A stretch of 64,000 bases of DNA, taken from positions 1 through 64,000 of the forward strand of contig WBZZ01000611.1 of assembly GCA_019918135.1 (NCBI GenBank), read 5' to 3'. The position numbers and the translations under genes are program-made. Within the stretch, counting starts at the first letter, position 1. Each line of letters starts with the position of its first letter. This stretch comes from Paulinella micropora. Its lineage: Eukaryota; Cercozoa; Imbricatea; Euglyphida; Paulinellidae. The notes under the pieces are model-generated. The model made no database searches, was not told the origin of the DNA, and saw only the letters and a program-made list of their open reading frames with translations. Below, one piece after another: positions 1 through 12,490 of this stretch.

Positions 1-614
1 CGTCTAGGCGTTTGTGAGTAGGTGTCTCAGTACCCTCTCCACAGCCTGTATCTGTGTCCTCACAAGGAGGCCAGACACCAGACCTCGTAGCTGTTCTTTT
101 TGTTCTCTCTTGAGACAGAGACAGAGTAGGTCAACAGACGTACAAACAAACACTCACAGTTACAAACAAACTTGAAGGACACGAGCGTAGTACTCTACCT
201 TTCAAGTCTGTGCACTTTGTTGCCTCTCAAACCACACACATCAGAGTATTTTTGCAAATCTCTGACTGTCTTTCGACAATAGGTCTGAACAAGTGTCAGA
301 CGACAAGTCGACTTCTCAAGGAGTGCTTCTCTAGCCTCTTTGACATTATCTGTATATAGGTCCTCGTACCTCATAACAGATACAACAACAAAAAGAGAAA
401 AAGAAAAGAGGAGTGGAGAAGGAGATCAAACTTTCAGAGAAAGTCGTACAGATTACTTCTTTCTCACAAAAAAAAAACACATAAGACATAGAGGTGAGAC
501 GCTCTCTCTCTCTATACTGTCTTTTCGTTTTTTCTCTCTATTCGTTCCTCATAGACGAACAGAGCAATTACGGGGTAGAAACAACTCTGTCTCATCCGTA
601 TTCCTTCAGCGTCC
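1..614. other. Leader or LTR part of the retrotransposon
   Basis: This stretch precedes the gag-like frame and has no convincing gene. It is rich in short CT and GA runs. It probably holds the 5' LTR remainder and the leader of the retrotransposon, but I could not match it to a copy downstream of the pol region, so the LTR borders and primer-binding site are not identified. The left end of the element may lie outside the window. Confidence 0.4.
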
Positions 615-3118
615 ATGTCTACTAGGTCTGAAGACTGGCAGGAAGAAGGGGGGAAGAGTGAGCGAACCCCAGGAAACGAAGAGGAGCTCGTTGACCCTCA
701 TGCAGAAGGAGGAGATCTGGCACCTTCCTTTGACACAGGAGGAGCAGAGAATCAATGTTTTACTGCGCCTTCCTTTGACACAGGAGGAGCAGAGGAAGTC
801 GAGGAGGAGGAGAAGGGAGGAGAGGAAGCGAGGTTTGTGGCCGAATATGGCAAACTAAGTAAGAAGGAGTTTGAGGAGAAGAAAGGGAAGGATGAGGCAT
901 ATAAATGGCTATACATTCCCCAAGAAATGCGATGGGGACAACCCTTGAAGAAGGAGGACATCTGTTACCCTCTCCCAAGGCAAGCTCTGCCTCTGGCAGA
1001 ATTCCTCAGAGACGACGGTGCACAGTTACAGGTGCAACATGTCTCATTTGGGGACAATATGTCTTTACTGGAGCTACTCGACCTCTCATGGACAGTGTTT
1101 GAGTGTGCTATACTCTTTGAGTACCAGACTGGAAAGACTGTGCTGCCATGGAACACAAGAGCACTGGCTAGGTTGCTCGATCCTGGTCAGGACATTGATT
1201 CAATAAAGAGAGTGGAAAAGGAGTTTAAATTCAGGAATCCAAAAGGACAGATCAATGTCATGGATGTGTCTCTGAAACTTATGGAGGCCAAGTTAGTGGA
1301 CCTGGGTAAACTCCAACACACCCAGTTTGGCAGGGACCTTCACCCGGCCCTGAGGGAAATAGAAGGCGAAGCTGGAGGGGTGACGAGGATGAAGAAGCTG
1401 CATGCGGCCTTGGTGAAGGATGACGCATGGAAGAGGTGGGTCTTCACGAAGGATCATACGATCTTGGAGGGGACGGCCGCACCACCCCCACCAATAAAGC
1501 GGGAGAGAAGGAGTTGGCGGAGAAGGCCTTGTTCCTTCGGAAGGCAGCTGAGATCCTGTCTTTTTTTCATCATGCCCAAGAGCTGTATATCAAAGAGCTA
1601 GCGGCTGAGAAAGAAAAGAAGGAGATGGAGGCAAAGATTGCATTAGCCAAGGCGGCGGGAACAAAGGGACCGAGATATTCCTCTGGATCTTATATGGCTC
1701 CCTCGGGCCGCTCCGCCCCGTCAGCCCACACAGCCCCTTCGGCCCCTGCGACTAGCTCAGCGCCTACCACTGTCATTGTCAACAGTAATGACAAAAAGGA
1801 CAGACAGGCTATCATACAGGCCTTCCAAAAATATACAAAGTCCGATGCCACTGCTCTGACGCTGTATGCAGAGACAGCGAGTCAGAAGGACACGGATGCG
1901 AACCTTCGAGACAAGCTCAGAAGAATTGATGCTTGTATGAAGCAGCATCCAACGGACGAAACACAGGAGTATGAGGCGTTGTACACCTTGTTGGACCCAT
2001 CAATCCTCACACAAGGGTTTGATGTTGGGGAATACAAGGCGATGAGAGCGGTAGAGGTGGCGGCTAGGAGAGCAGCCTCAGACCTGCAATGCACGGTGCC
2101 AGTTGCCGTCCTCTTGCAATACTTTAAAACTCATGGGTATCAGCACCTGTGCACTGGTACTTTGATTGGGTTTGAGATTTTTCAAGAGGTGAACGAAGGG
2201 CTGGGCATTGGCACGAGGTTGGCAGCGATCCTCACTGAGGTCAGCGCCAAGTACGGGCTCTTTTATAGCCGGAAGTCTATCATTTTGTACTTCCTGAGTG
2301 CTTTGTGTACACGACACCCGAGCAAGCTCGCAAGGATCATACAGTCCTGTCCGACCTTCACGGCGGTGAAGACGGCGGATTTTTTAGAAACGAATATATA
2401 CGAGAGGACTGTAGCGGCTACTCCGCCGGGCGACCTGTTCAAGGAGGTGCTCGACGCGTGTTCCGAATTGGACACGGCCACCGAGTCATTCTCCAGTGCC
2501 GCGACACAGGGGGTTGGAGGTGCTCAAGCAGCACATGCAACTCGAACGGCAGGTCTCAAGAGGGGGAGAGATGAGCCGACGCCGTGCTACCGCTATTTTT
2601 CATACATGGCGTGTAAGCATGAGGCACAGAAAGGAGTAGGCAATTGCCTCTTCAGCCACGACTCTCTTGATGATAGGCAGCGAAATCTTTTCCTTAGAGA
2701 GCTCGAAGGCATGAAAAAGACCATGTACGCCATGTACAAGAAGGAGTTGGAGGAAGGGAGGTGGAATGCGAATATGGTCTCGGATGCGGAGTTCCGGGAG
2801 GCCATCATTTACTTCCTTGACAGAATGAAGAGAAGGGAGAAGAGAGAGACATCGGGCCGATCAAAGGCGCCGACTAGAGGAGGAGGAGAGACGAGAGGAT
2901 CGTCACGAGGGTCCCGAGGGACACCAAGAGGGGCGGCACCACGAGGACGAGGCTTTCGTGGAAGGGGAGGACGGACCCCAGTGCGCCCTCCCAGAGGACA
3001 CGGATACTGGAATTATAGCACCAGTTCCAGCTCCAACTACCCCCAGCAAGCTTATACCGCTACGGAGGGGGACGTCAAGACGAAGACACCGGCTCAGGTG
3101 AGCGTGTTGTCGTCGTAG
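615..3118 (+). pseudogene. gag-like region of the retrotransposon
   Basis: Structural (capsid-like) part of the gypsy-type element. The first part is charged and low in complexity (Glu/Gly/Lys rich, with a short tandem repeat around 725-795 encoding SFDTGGAE). The middle is predicted helical and Ala/Pro rich. Near 2580-2660 there is a Cys/His cluster (CYRYFSYMACKH, then CLFSH) that could bind zinc. The tail from about 2840 to 3010 is an Arg-Gly (RGG box) stretch expected to bind RNA in place of a classical zinc knuckle. Position before protease and RT supports gag. The region is broken. Confidence 0.6.
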
Positions 3119-3198
3119 ACTGACGGGAGGAGAAGAGAGAGGAAAAGAAGAGAGAGAAGGAGATAAAAACTGTTCTTTTTAATCCGACAGTCACAGTT

Positions 3199-4911
3199 AT
3201 GCCTACTGTTGATGAACAGGATACGAACGGTTCCGTTCCTCCCAGACGTGAAGGTGGAGGCACACAGCCTCACAAGCCTCAAGGTAAGCACTTGCTAGTT
3301 CATCCTTCGAGAGCTAATATGATAAATGATGCGAATAGGAATGCGAAGAAGGCGATGGAGGAGAGGAAGCCGAAACCAAAGGCTAGGTCTCCTCCTACGA
3401 AGAAGCCCCGGACCGTACCCCCGCCAAAGGACTCAATAGTCTCTGCTATAGACACGAGTACACTCGGTGTACCAGACTCTGTCCAAAAGACACTCGAGAT
3501 ACCGGAAGCCCCGGAGACTCAAGAAGTTAAGCTGGCGGAAAAGGGGGGAGAACGAGAAGAGGACAAGGAACTTGAGCTTAGACTCAAAACCCTAGAACGA
3601 AAAATTCATGTGCTAGCGGCTAGTTTACATAGACCAGACGCGCTATGCTACACTGACCTCTTTTGTGAAACTTTACAAACCACATTAAAAGTTGGTAATG
3701 ATACGATGGCGAATATTAATATTGTCGGCCAGAAGTTTTTGAATAGTCACCGGACATGGGTGGACAAAAACATTAGAAAAACAAAGGGGACCCTAAAAGG
3801 GGTAGGCAGCCGTACGGAAATTACGGGCATCGTCACATTAATTTTCAAATTGAAATCCGGTCGAGTATATCGTGCGGACCTCTATGTTGTCCCCGATTAC
3901 CACGGTTCAATCCTGCTGTCGTATGACCAATTGGCTACGATGGGGGCTGTGATCGATTGCGCCGCACGGCGGGTGATTTATGGAGTGAAGAATGGAGAGG
4001 AGGAGCATATTAATCCGATGACTGCTACTGACTCATACGAGGCTTTTGAGCTGAGTCTAGCAACGGAGAGGAAAAAGTTGGCTTTCGTACATGAGGCAAC
4101 TGAAGCCTATGTACACCCCTATGTCACAGTGCCGGAGGAACTGACCTGGACCGACAATTGGGAGACGGAGATGCAGGCGTATACGGTTACGATTCCCGCA
4201 TGGGACAGAAAGTCTATTGATGACTTAGTCGTAGCGCGTAATGAGGAGATAATATGTGTTGCGAAACAGTGCCCGTCGTTGGCCAGATTCGCAGAAGGTG
4301 GCGGGGCAGATGTCCATATTACTAATGGCTACTGTTACCATGCGAAGGTGTCAGATGAGAAGAGAGAGGCGTTTGTGCCAAGGAGGAAGGGGCGTATCCC
4401 CGATACTCCAGCGGATGACATTAAAACTTTTATCACGAACTTTTGGGGCGATGTGCCTACCTGGCCGCGCTCATTAACTGAAGTGAAAAAGTGTCTACGG
4501 ACTCTATTTGAGAGTGACAAGCCGTATACTGTCATTCTGCCATACAATGAGAAGGCGATCTGGGCACAGGAGATAAGGGACCGGCTTATTGATCATCCTA
4601 TACCTGTTCCTTCTCGCAAGCAACAGTTAGTGGTGGCTTGTCGACTCGGGTCTCGGGAGCAGAGCAGTGCATACAAGCAAAAGCTCAGAGCCCAGGACAA
4701 GTTGAAATTGATACCTCAAGCTTTCACATGCTTTGATGGTTTCTACACCCGTAAGGCTCCGATACAATACGCGAACCTTATTGATATGCTTGTCGGACTC
4801 GGTCATGATGATGAGCCGGACACAGTCACGTATGAACGGATGGGACAGGACGATTTGTCCGAGGAAGATTTAAGTTACGGAGGAGGACTTAGCGCCCCTC
4901 AAAGAACATAA
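3199..4911 (+). pseudogene. Retrotransposon protease-containing region
   Basis: Continuous frame of about 570 residues between gag and RT. The N-terminal third is Lys/Pro/Glu rich. Around residues 170-270 it has the look of a retroviral-type aspartic protease domain: a beta-rich segment ending in ADLYVVPDYHGSILLSYDQL, which resembles the flap-to-C-terminal half of gypsy proteases. The N-terminal catalytic motif is not of the plain DTG form, so the assignment rests mainly on position and on the later beta strands. The remaining C-terminal part is not recognised. Confidence 0.5.
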
Positions 4912-4915
4912 GAAG

Positions 4916-7900
4916 ATGTCGGAGGAAGATTTCCAAGCGGCGGCGCGGAAAATTTTAGAAGAAGGAGTGGGTTCGGAGAGAGAGAAGGAGCTTCTCAAAG
5001 CTAAGATGGAGGCGTACAGAGAAATTTTCGACCCTCCTCGGGCAGGTGGTGTAAAGTCGGAGGACTTCACTGCTGTCATTTACAAGATACCGGGTGCGGA
5101 GCCATCTCCGGCACCACGGAGGGCAAATTTGAGCATACATGAGGCAAAAATAGCGGAGGAGAATGTGAGACAGTTGCTCGATGAGGACTTTATTGAGAGA
5201 TCTACATCTCCAATTGTCTCTCAACCGAAAATCGTCCCTAAGCCAGGAGGAGAATGGAGCTTGACGATCAATTATGCCCGTGTGAATAAGGTGCTAGAGG
5301 AAGAGAGAAATCCTCTGCCGACCTTAGAAGAGGGCAGAAGAGTGCTGCGGAATGCTAAATTCTATTCGGTCATTGACCTTAAGAACGGCTTCTGGCAGAT
5401 ACCACTGGACGAGAAATCCAGATGGCTGACTGCATTCGTGGTTGGTATGGAAATATACCAGTGGAAGTGCTTCCGATGGGACTCAAACAGGCCCCGGGGC
5501 TCTTTCAGAAGGCGATGCAGAAGATGCTGAGTGGTCAATATGACGACCAGTCGGAGGATGGTTTTATGCGAAGGAGAGGACAGAAGGCGGGAGAATATGC
5601 ATTTTGTTACATCGATGACATCATCGTATACTCTAACACAATGGAAGAGCATATCGATCACTTGTCAGATGTCTTCAGGCGCATCGAAGCTTTTGGCCTG
5701 AAATGCAACCTAAAGAAATGTCAGCTTGCCAGGACAAGTGTGACGTATTTGGGTTACGAGATTTCTCATAATAGGGTCTCGATATCGCGCGAAAAGAGGG
5801 AGGAGATCATGAGTAGACAGTTGCCAAAGAATCGCACGGAGTTACACTCTTTTCTTGCGATGGCACAGTACTACAGCCAGTTCATACCCGATTGGGGTGC
5901 AACTCGGGCTAAGCTGGAGAAGATGATTGATTTTGGAGACTTTGAGAAGTGGGATGAGGAGGCTTTGCAGGCGTTTAATACGCTCAAAGATATCATTTAT
6001 AAAGATCCCAAGGACGGCGGATTAGTACTTATGATGCCCGACTTTACGAAACCGTTCGTAGTCGACACGGATGCATCTAAGTTTGCGATTGGCGCGGTGC
6101 TGCAACAAGAACATGAGGAGAAAAAGTTGCGTCGATCATGTTTATTAGTAGAAAGCTGTGTGCGGCGGAGCGAAATTACTGCACGCGACAGAGGGAGGCG
6201 TTGGCAGTAGTATGGGCTCTCAAGAGGCTCAGAGAATACTTGTGGGGAGGACCTCTATTCACGGTTAGGACCGATCATCACAACCTTCTTTGGTTAATGA
6301 ATCATGAACAAACCGGCCGTTTGGCGCGGTGGCAAGCTTTCTTGTCATGTTTCAATTTCACGATGGTCTACTTACCGGGAAAGCGAAACGTAGTCGCTGA
6401 TAGCCTTTCTAGGCTAGAGTTTCAGTCGGAGGTGTCGGCTCTCGTATCATCAGTGGAGATGATGGACCTGTCCACGGACAAGGTATACGAGGTGAGCCAC
6501 ATAGAGGCGATGCAGATGGCAAGAGGCGTTCGTTATGACCGCACGGGTCTACGATAGTCCTCAAGGCCCGGAGCATGGCATATGCTGTGAGGCGCATGTT
6601 CTCGAAGACGCTGAGTGGTCTTATGAGGCATACGAGAACGCGAAGGCGAATATAAAAGAAGAGGAGGAGACGACTGAGGTCTGTACTGAACCTCCACAGG
6701 AAAATCGAAGCGAGCTTGATGAAGACCCAGAAAGGGTAGGAGTAAGGTTGGAGGACGGTACTATTCATATCGCCTCGCCTACCGCGTGGAGGCAGCAACA
6801 GGCGACGGATCCGGAGTTCAAGGAGCTCATAACGTTATACAAGAACCCTAATGAGCTTAAAAAGACTCCACAGATCAAAGATCAGATGAAGGAGATGGCG
6901 TGGAGAGATGGGCTATTGTGGTACAAGGGCCAGCATGGCAAATTTGCATCACAGCCTGACAAATGGACTCTCTGGGTACCAGAGAAGTTGAGGCGCTTTA
7001 TATATGTCGCAGCCCATAACTGCCCCTTACTGGCACATCCGGGTCGACAAAGAACTCATTGGTTCATAGCGAGGCGATTTTGGTGGAAAGGGATGAAGAA
7101 GGAGATAGACAGAGAAGTAGACGCATGTATCCCATGCAAAACCACAAAGACACCGTTGAAGGCGAATTTCGGCCTGATCGGTACATTCCCGTTACACGCC
7201 GGGATGTTTGAATTCTTACACATCGATCATGTGGGACCTTTCCCCGAATCGGCCGAAGGGTACAAATACCTTCTTACTGCGATAGATCGAGCCACCAATT
7301 ATGTCTGGGTTGTTCCTGTTAAGGACGCTACAGGCAAGACAACTGCGGAGGCTCTGATCGATAGGATCGCTCGCAGATCGGAGTGCCTAGAAAGATATGT
7401 TCTGATCGAGGTTCTGACTTTAATAATGAAGTCATCGACAGACTATCTAAGTACTACGGGATGAAATGGCAATATGTTACTGCCTATAACCCGAGAGCGA
7501 ATGGCAAGATCGAGCGGGTACATAGACCTCTCAAAGCCTCGCTTAAGATGTACTGTATGAAGAAGGAGAATCAGAGAGCCTGGGTGGAGGCAGCACCTTC
7601 ATTTGCCTTTGCAATGAACTGTCTACCCTCATCGGCATTAGGAGGAGCCAGGAGCTCAGTCTCGCCATATCAATTGGTTTACGGCCGAGAGCCTAATATC
7701 CCAACCTCACTTCTGCATCCAAAAGACACTTGGGCAGATGAGGATGAGTTGTTCGGGATGAGACTAAGAGCGAAGATGGAGGCGGAACAAATAGTTGCGG
7801 CGCACAGGGAGGCGGAGCGCAGAAAGACTGACGCACAAGGAGTGCGACAAGCGCACTTAGATCAAGTCCGTTTCCAGGTTGGGGATATTGTACTCTTGTA

Positions 7901-8753
7901 CCATCCTCAAGTCCCTAAGGGGGTTAGCTCTAAGCTGTTTACCCACTGGAAAGGACCATACCAGATCATGGAACAGATGGGACCTCTGAATTATAAGATC
8001 AGGGGTAGAGGGAAGGTGCAGATTGTGAATGTTCGAAGGCTGATCAAATATGACCCCTTCTTACTTGAGGATGAATCCGTTGAGGAGGCGTTGAAACGGA
8101 TGAAGGAGGACTTCAAAGAGGTACCGCCTATACAGAAGGAGGATACCTTAGAGGAGGAGAATGCCTATCGGGCACCTGTCACGGAGAAGGAGGAGACCGA
8201 GAAGGAGAGTAAGGAAGACTCAAACCGCAAAAGCGCGGCGGGGACTCAGTCTAAAGCCCCCATAGTCCGCGGCGGTACGAAGGAGAAGTTCACGGAGGCG
8301 CAGAGGAGGAGAGCGCAAAACGATCTCATCTTCGACCAACCGAGGAAGGTGGCAAGGTCGACGCGAGCGACGGATGTCCATGGAGGAGGAGGGGAGAAGG
8401 ACACTAACCCGAACGCGGGTAATGTGGACATTCGACATGTGCGATGGAAGGAAGGAGAGGCGATTGCGGCCATCAAGTGGGTCCGAGACGCTTTTTATCT
8501 GTTGAGACCGGCAGAATCTCATGTTGCCCATGACACTCTCTCAGATCTTTATCTCATGCGAGCTGTGGCGGTCCCGCAGACTACACGGGCAGCACGGACA
8601 TCGAAGAGATCCTTAGCAGCAAAAACGATGCAACCGGTACTCCATTTTTGGAGAAGCATGGACCCTGTTGAGGATCCAAAAGCTAGACAATATTTACCGG
8701 TGTACAAAGACGCGAAATATCTCGAGACTTGGGATGATACTATTACCCCTTGA
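4916..8753 (+). pseudogene. pol region: RT, RNase H and integrase
   Basis: Reverse transcriptase is shown by QPKIVPKPGGEW, YSVIDLKNGFWQIPL and the catalytic YIDDIIVYS near 5610; connection and RNase H follow (FVVDTDASKFAIGAVL near 6060, and VRTDHHNLLWL near 6270). The integrase has an HHCC zinc domain (HNC...HPGR...CIPC) near 7010-7140, a DDE core (HIDHVGPF, SDRGSDFN, NGKIERVHR) and a C-terminal beta domain (GDIVLLYHPQVP). The RT-RNase H-integrase order marks Ty3/gypsy. The last ~200 residues are charged and unrecognised. The region is broken in several places and is a fossil. Confidence 0.85.
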
Positions 8754-8941
8754 GACAAAGACCACACTGCGTGGACTATTCAGTCACTGCCTAGGGGAGT
8801 GCTTGACATTCCTTTTGACTTATCATTGGGCGCCATCCCTAACAAAATATGGGACATTCTTGAGGAGTCAGAGTTTGACTTGACTTTTGTTGGCGGCCCG
8901 CCACCTGGCAAAGGGGTTCGCGCAAGGCGACGAAGGCAGTA

Positions 8942-9599
8942 AGTGACATTTTTTTCTTTTATCACGCGTCGGACATTGAAAGCTGCATGTGGATTAATCT
9001 CATAGTGCCCATGTCAGATCATGTCTTATTAAAATATTTTTATACCATTGTTGTTACTTGGCATTTTTATCGCAAAATATGAGTGCGAGGGTCTATCGGC
9101 AAATGGATACGACACCGTATAAGGGGATCGCTTGTGAGTTTAGCGATGGTGTTCCTGGTACGACCCTGCTTCAAGTATCCAGGGTGATGTTCTCAATAAA
9201 TGTTCTCATAGTAGACATATTAAATTTTTTCTTTGGATATACTTAATATCGTCATACCAGCACGGTCCGTCTCTACTTGTGTCGGCATATCGCATGGTCG
9301 GGCTCACTCACCCCGGCTTTGGATATAGTTATTAGGTCTGGCCCCCTAGTACTATATTAAGGTAACCGATTGAATACGAGGTCATGTTATTAAAAGACAA
9401 TGTATTTACTGATCGGAAGTGTTTTTGGAGAAGGAGAAAAATTATAACGCTGCTTTTATTGCAATAGTAATACTATTTGTTCTTGACAAACTGCCTCAGA
9501 ATTAAGTTACGAGGGGGACAACAAGTGTGGAAGGAGGAGTTTTTATTTACAAAAACGAGGCTGGAGATTTATAGTTGACTCGTGTCTGGCGTATGCGTT
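8942..9599. other. Gene-free stretch after the retrotransposon
   Basis: AT-rich sequence with no convincing coding frame. It may contain the 3' LTR, but no TG...CA bounded copy matching the 5' side could be found by eye. The phrase CTAGTACTATATTA at about 9346 recurs near 10176, a hint of a dispersed short repeat. Confidence 0.3.
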
Positions 9600-9914
9600 T
9601 TATTTATCCACTGCACCGTCTATCCGTGGGTTAATGCACTTAGTTGCGACACCCCGTAGCGTTTGTGCAGAAAAGAAATCATCAATTATATGACGAAAAT
9701 ATTGCATATTTCCGTCATAAAAACGGGAAGGGGTACTGTAGGCATCACCCCCCGGATAGCCGGTAAAAAGTACCCTTTTTCTGGTGTCAGGTGCACCTAG
9801 TTTTTTCCCATTATTTTCAATATCGTTTGGCCGGATTTGACCTAATGCCATTTTATCCTTGGTCTGTTGCCGTTTTCTTTTCGGCTTCACTGAGCTAATA
9901 TAACGAGACATCAT
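9600..9914 (-). CDS. Small hypothetical protein, 104 aa
   Basis: An open frame that starts with a Lys/Arg-rich segment (KPKRKRQQTKDK) followed by a mixed-composition part. No motif, signal peptide or membrane segment is recognised. There is no related copy elsewhere in the window and no operon-like context. It could be a fragment of an old mobile element or chance. It is listed because amino-acid composition is protein-like rather than low-complexity. Confidence 0.25.
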   Translation of the reverse strand: MMSRYISSVKPKRKRQQTKDKMALGQIRPNDIENNGKKLGAPDTRKRVLFTGYPGGDAYSTPSRFYDGNMQYFRHIIDDFFSAQTLRGVATKCINPRIDGAVDK

Positions 9915-10696
9915 TCTCTTTTGGGGATTTGTGTCTGGTTGTATTACCGACTTTTTATTGAGCTATCTTCGGGGATTGTAACATTTTTACTCGGAAGGTA
10001 CAGGGAAGAACAGAGGACGATCTTATCAAAGCCTGCCTATATCGTCACCGTGGCAACTGAAGTCGCCGCTAACAAAGAACCTGCACCTAGTATTTACGTC
10101 GGTTCCAGACATTGGGCATTAATTAGACACTTTCTCCTCAGTCGCCTTATACTCATTAGATGATTACTTAATTCTAGTACTATATTAGTAGCCTACGGTA
10201 CTACTGAGTTGTTACTCGATTCAAGTATATATATATTAGTATTCAGGTTATTACTGAGTTCTTAATGCAGTCATTTTTAGTACTTGTTCTGGTCACGGTA
10301 CTGGTGGCATCAGCCATAGTTTTTTTAATAGGCCGTGACCGTCTGGGGTACTGCGCTGCTATTATATACATTTTTTACACATATATACATATCCGTACGT
10401 TACTACCAATATTATTAATACCGTCGACATTCAAGTCAAGCAAGCACACAACTTTCAAAGTTTAATTTTATATTGTACGATTTTTCTACTACAATTTTCG
10501 ATGAAATCCGTATTTTGTAGTAGTTTGTCAATTGTTCAAACTGACGGAAATTAAAAAATGACCGCCAGTGCCGGGACAAAACTTCATTCATACTCACCGT
10601 TAATATTATTGATAATATTTTTTAAATAACAGAAATCGTGTCACTGTAATTATTATAATATTAATATAAATATATTGATTTCATGATATGGAATTC

Positions 10697-10746
<50 letters not shown>

Positions 10747-10941
10747 GAAAACTTGAACTCTGCAGCTATTTTCTAATGTTTTCATTATGAATCATCGGAT
10801 CTTCGATTTCAGCCTTGATCTCCTGACCTCTGTAATATATATTAATAAATTGGGAGCAAAGCCATTCATATACATATGAAAACATTAAATCATGAAATCG
10901 CATCATAGTCTCTGACTGTCCTGAGGCTGTATCGAATTAGA
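9915..10941. other. AT-rich gene-poor stretch with AT microsatellite
   Basis: No gene is supported here. The sequence is strongly AT-rich and contains a long alternating TA run at about 10698-10744. Short frames here (for example at 9921-10163 and 10265-10465, the latter mostly hydrophobic) have no support beyond length. Confidence 0.5.
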
Positions 10942-11255
10942 TTAAGGTATGCACTTCTGGTATTCTGCCGCTACTTTCACACGATCTACTGCTGCCGCAA
11001 ATGCTCGGTAAATCTCTTGCAAGAACGTACCATCTCCTCTGTTTGCACGCATGAATTGTTTGACGTTGTGAAACACAAGCTCGCAAGGGTTGAATTCAGG
11101 TGAATATGTTGGCAAAAAAACAATTTGCTATCCAAGGCGTCGAAAAGAGCAAACAAAAAGGGAGTATCATGCCCAGGAAGAAAAAGTAATACCGCTATGA
11201 GTCTGAGACTCCAATAAAACTGAGCCAGTTGTAGTTCGAAAGGTGTCTTTGAAGT
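10942..11255 (-). pseudogene. C-terminal remnant of a DDE transposase (Tc1/mariner-IS630 type)
   Basis: On the minus strand at 11127-10942 the translation contains LPTYSPEFNPCELVF, the hallmark around the third catalytic acid of DDE_3 transposases (usual form LPPYSPxxNPIE), followed by a helical tail and a stop. The preceding 11255-11128 stretch (LFALFDALDS) is coding-like in a neighbouring frame, so there is a frame slip at about 11127. The N-terminal part and the first two acidic residues are not seen. No terminal inverted repeats were identified. This is a truncated plain DNA transposon relic. Confidence 0.6.
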
Positions 11256-12490
11256 TTAAGGATTGTCTTTCGGAGAGTCTTCATCGGCTTGTTTCTTTTT
11301 CGTAATTTTTTTCTCAGGACAAAACTTTTGAGTATGCCCTATGCTTTTACAGCTATAGCAAGTGAAATTGAGCCACCACTCTGCTGACCGTCCGTAGGTT
11401 CCGTCTGTTTGCCCTTTCCCTCTTTCGCTTCCTTTCGAACGTTGTTATCGTTTGTTTCTGTCACAGACTGCTGTGGCCACACTTCGCTATATTGGTTCGC
11501 CAAATATTCAACGCGCTGTGACCACACTTCATTATATTCGTCCGCCAAATATTCAACGCCTCTGTATTGGCCTGCTTCGGTTACAGACCACCGTGTACGC
11601 ATGAAACGCACCACCCATTCCAAAAGCGGCTCACTGCGCTGGTTCGAAAGAGGTGGCAAAGGATGAGCAGATACAACGGGATACAGGAATCTGCCTATCT
11701 TTGCGAAGTAATGTGGATCCTCGATTTAAATAGACGATCAAATGCGTCGCGTCTGATGGCATCCAGGTTCTTGTACTTTTCGTAATTCACATCGGCAATA
11801 CACTTTCCATATATTTTTTTAACTTCCTCGTCAGTGAGATCTTTGCGTGGAAGCTTTAGCTGCTGCGACTTGCGCAATAAGCGGATATAGGAAGCGGGCT
11901 TCAAAAAGAACATCCGGTCGGTGCGAAGAGCAAGTTTGTGTTCGCTGTCAGCCAAAAACTCCTCAAAGTCGGGGTCAGCATACCGAATTTTGGTTATAAT
12001 TTTGCCAGTTGCACTCACCTTCACGTCAAATCCGATCGCGATGCAGTTGATGTCGAATGTTCTGATCAGCCCCTCAAGGCTGAGGTTGCTCATTTTTATC
12101 AGGTTGACCTCCGAAGGAACTCCATCGATTTTAATTTTCGTTGGATTCCCAACCATTTGTGGGCGTGCGGCAAGATTGCACACACCTGCGGAAAGCTTTG
12201 GCTCAACAAAGTCTCCATACCAAACGTCGATGTCGTTGTAAACCAAACGGAGTTGACTCGCATGTTCCCGTGCAACTAGCAGGAAAAGAACCGGCAACTA
12301 TAAAACGAATAAAAGGACCTGTTTCTTGTTTTTTTGAAAGCTCTGCCCCTATGCGACGAATCACATCGTCGAGAAACATAACCAAGTCTCTGTCGCTTGC
12401 TTGGTTCAGAAAATTTATCTGAGCAAACAGAAGAACAACTAATGGTCGGCCCGCCACAGATGATACATGTGTCATAACATGACATGCCAT
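11256..12490 (-). pseudogene. Nucleotidyltransferase-like gene region with CCHC zinc knuckle
   Basis: On the minus strand the region first gives FIRFIVAGSFPA and then RLVYNDIDVWYGDF. A Gly-Ser helix turn followed by an Asp-x-Asp is the pattern of the minimal nucleotidyltransferase fold. Towards the end (11360-11319) a perfect CX2CX4HX4C zinc knuckle, CYSCKSIGHTQKFC, appears, preceded by a duplicated 15-residue unit (VEYLADEYNEVW / VEYLANQYSEVW). The coding potential moves between frames, so it is either a spliced gene, decayed, or hit by sequence errors. Similar domain pairings occur in RNA-modifying nucleotidyltransferases, but the exact family is not recognised. Confidence 0.4.
11481..11575 (-). 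repeat. Tandem duplication inside the nucleotidyltransferase-like region
   Basis: Two ~45-bp copies lie side by side, each encoding a version of VEYLA-(D/N)-(E/Q)-Y-x-EVW-x-Q on the minus strand. On the plus strand the shared cores are CACTTC(G/A)(C/T)TATATT and CCAAATATTCAACGC. The copies differ at several bases, so the duplication is not fresh. Confidence 0.6.

Larger units (their letters stand above)
1..8941 (+). mobile_element. Ty3/gypsy-type LTR retrotransposon, broken
   Basis: A single plus-strand element with gag-like, protease-like, reverse transcriptase, RNase H and integrase parts in that order; RT and RNase H before integrase is the Ty3/gypsy order. The frames are not continuous and the copy is broken, with roughly six or more breaks, so it is a fossil. 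Coding-like sequence tapers off near 8941. No LTR pair or target duplication could be matched by eye, so both borders are approximate. Its base composition is more GC-balanced than that of the two virus-like elements downstream. Confidence 0.8.

Noticed and set aside
8942-9300. A 3' LTR of the retrotransposon
   Set aside because: No stretch here could be matched to the 5' region of the window, so an LTR cannot be claimed.
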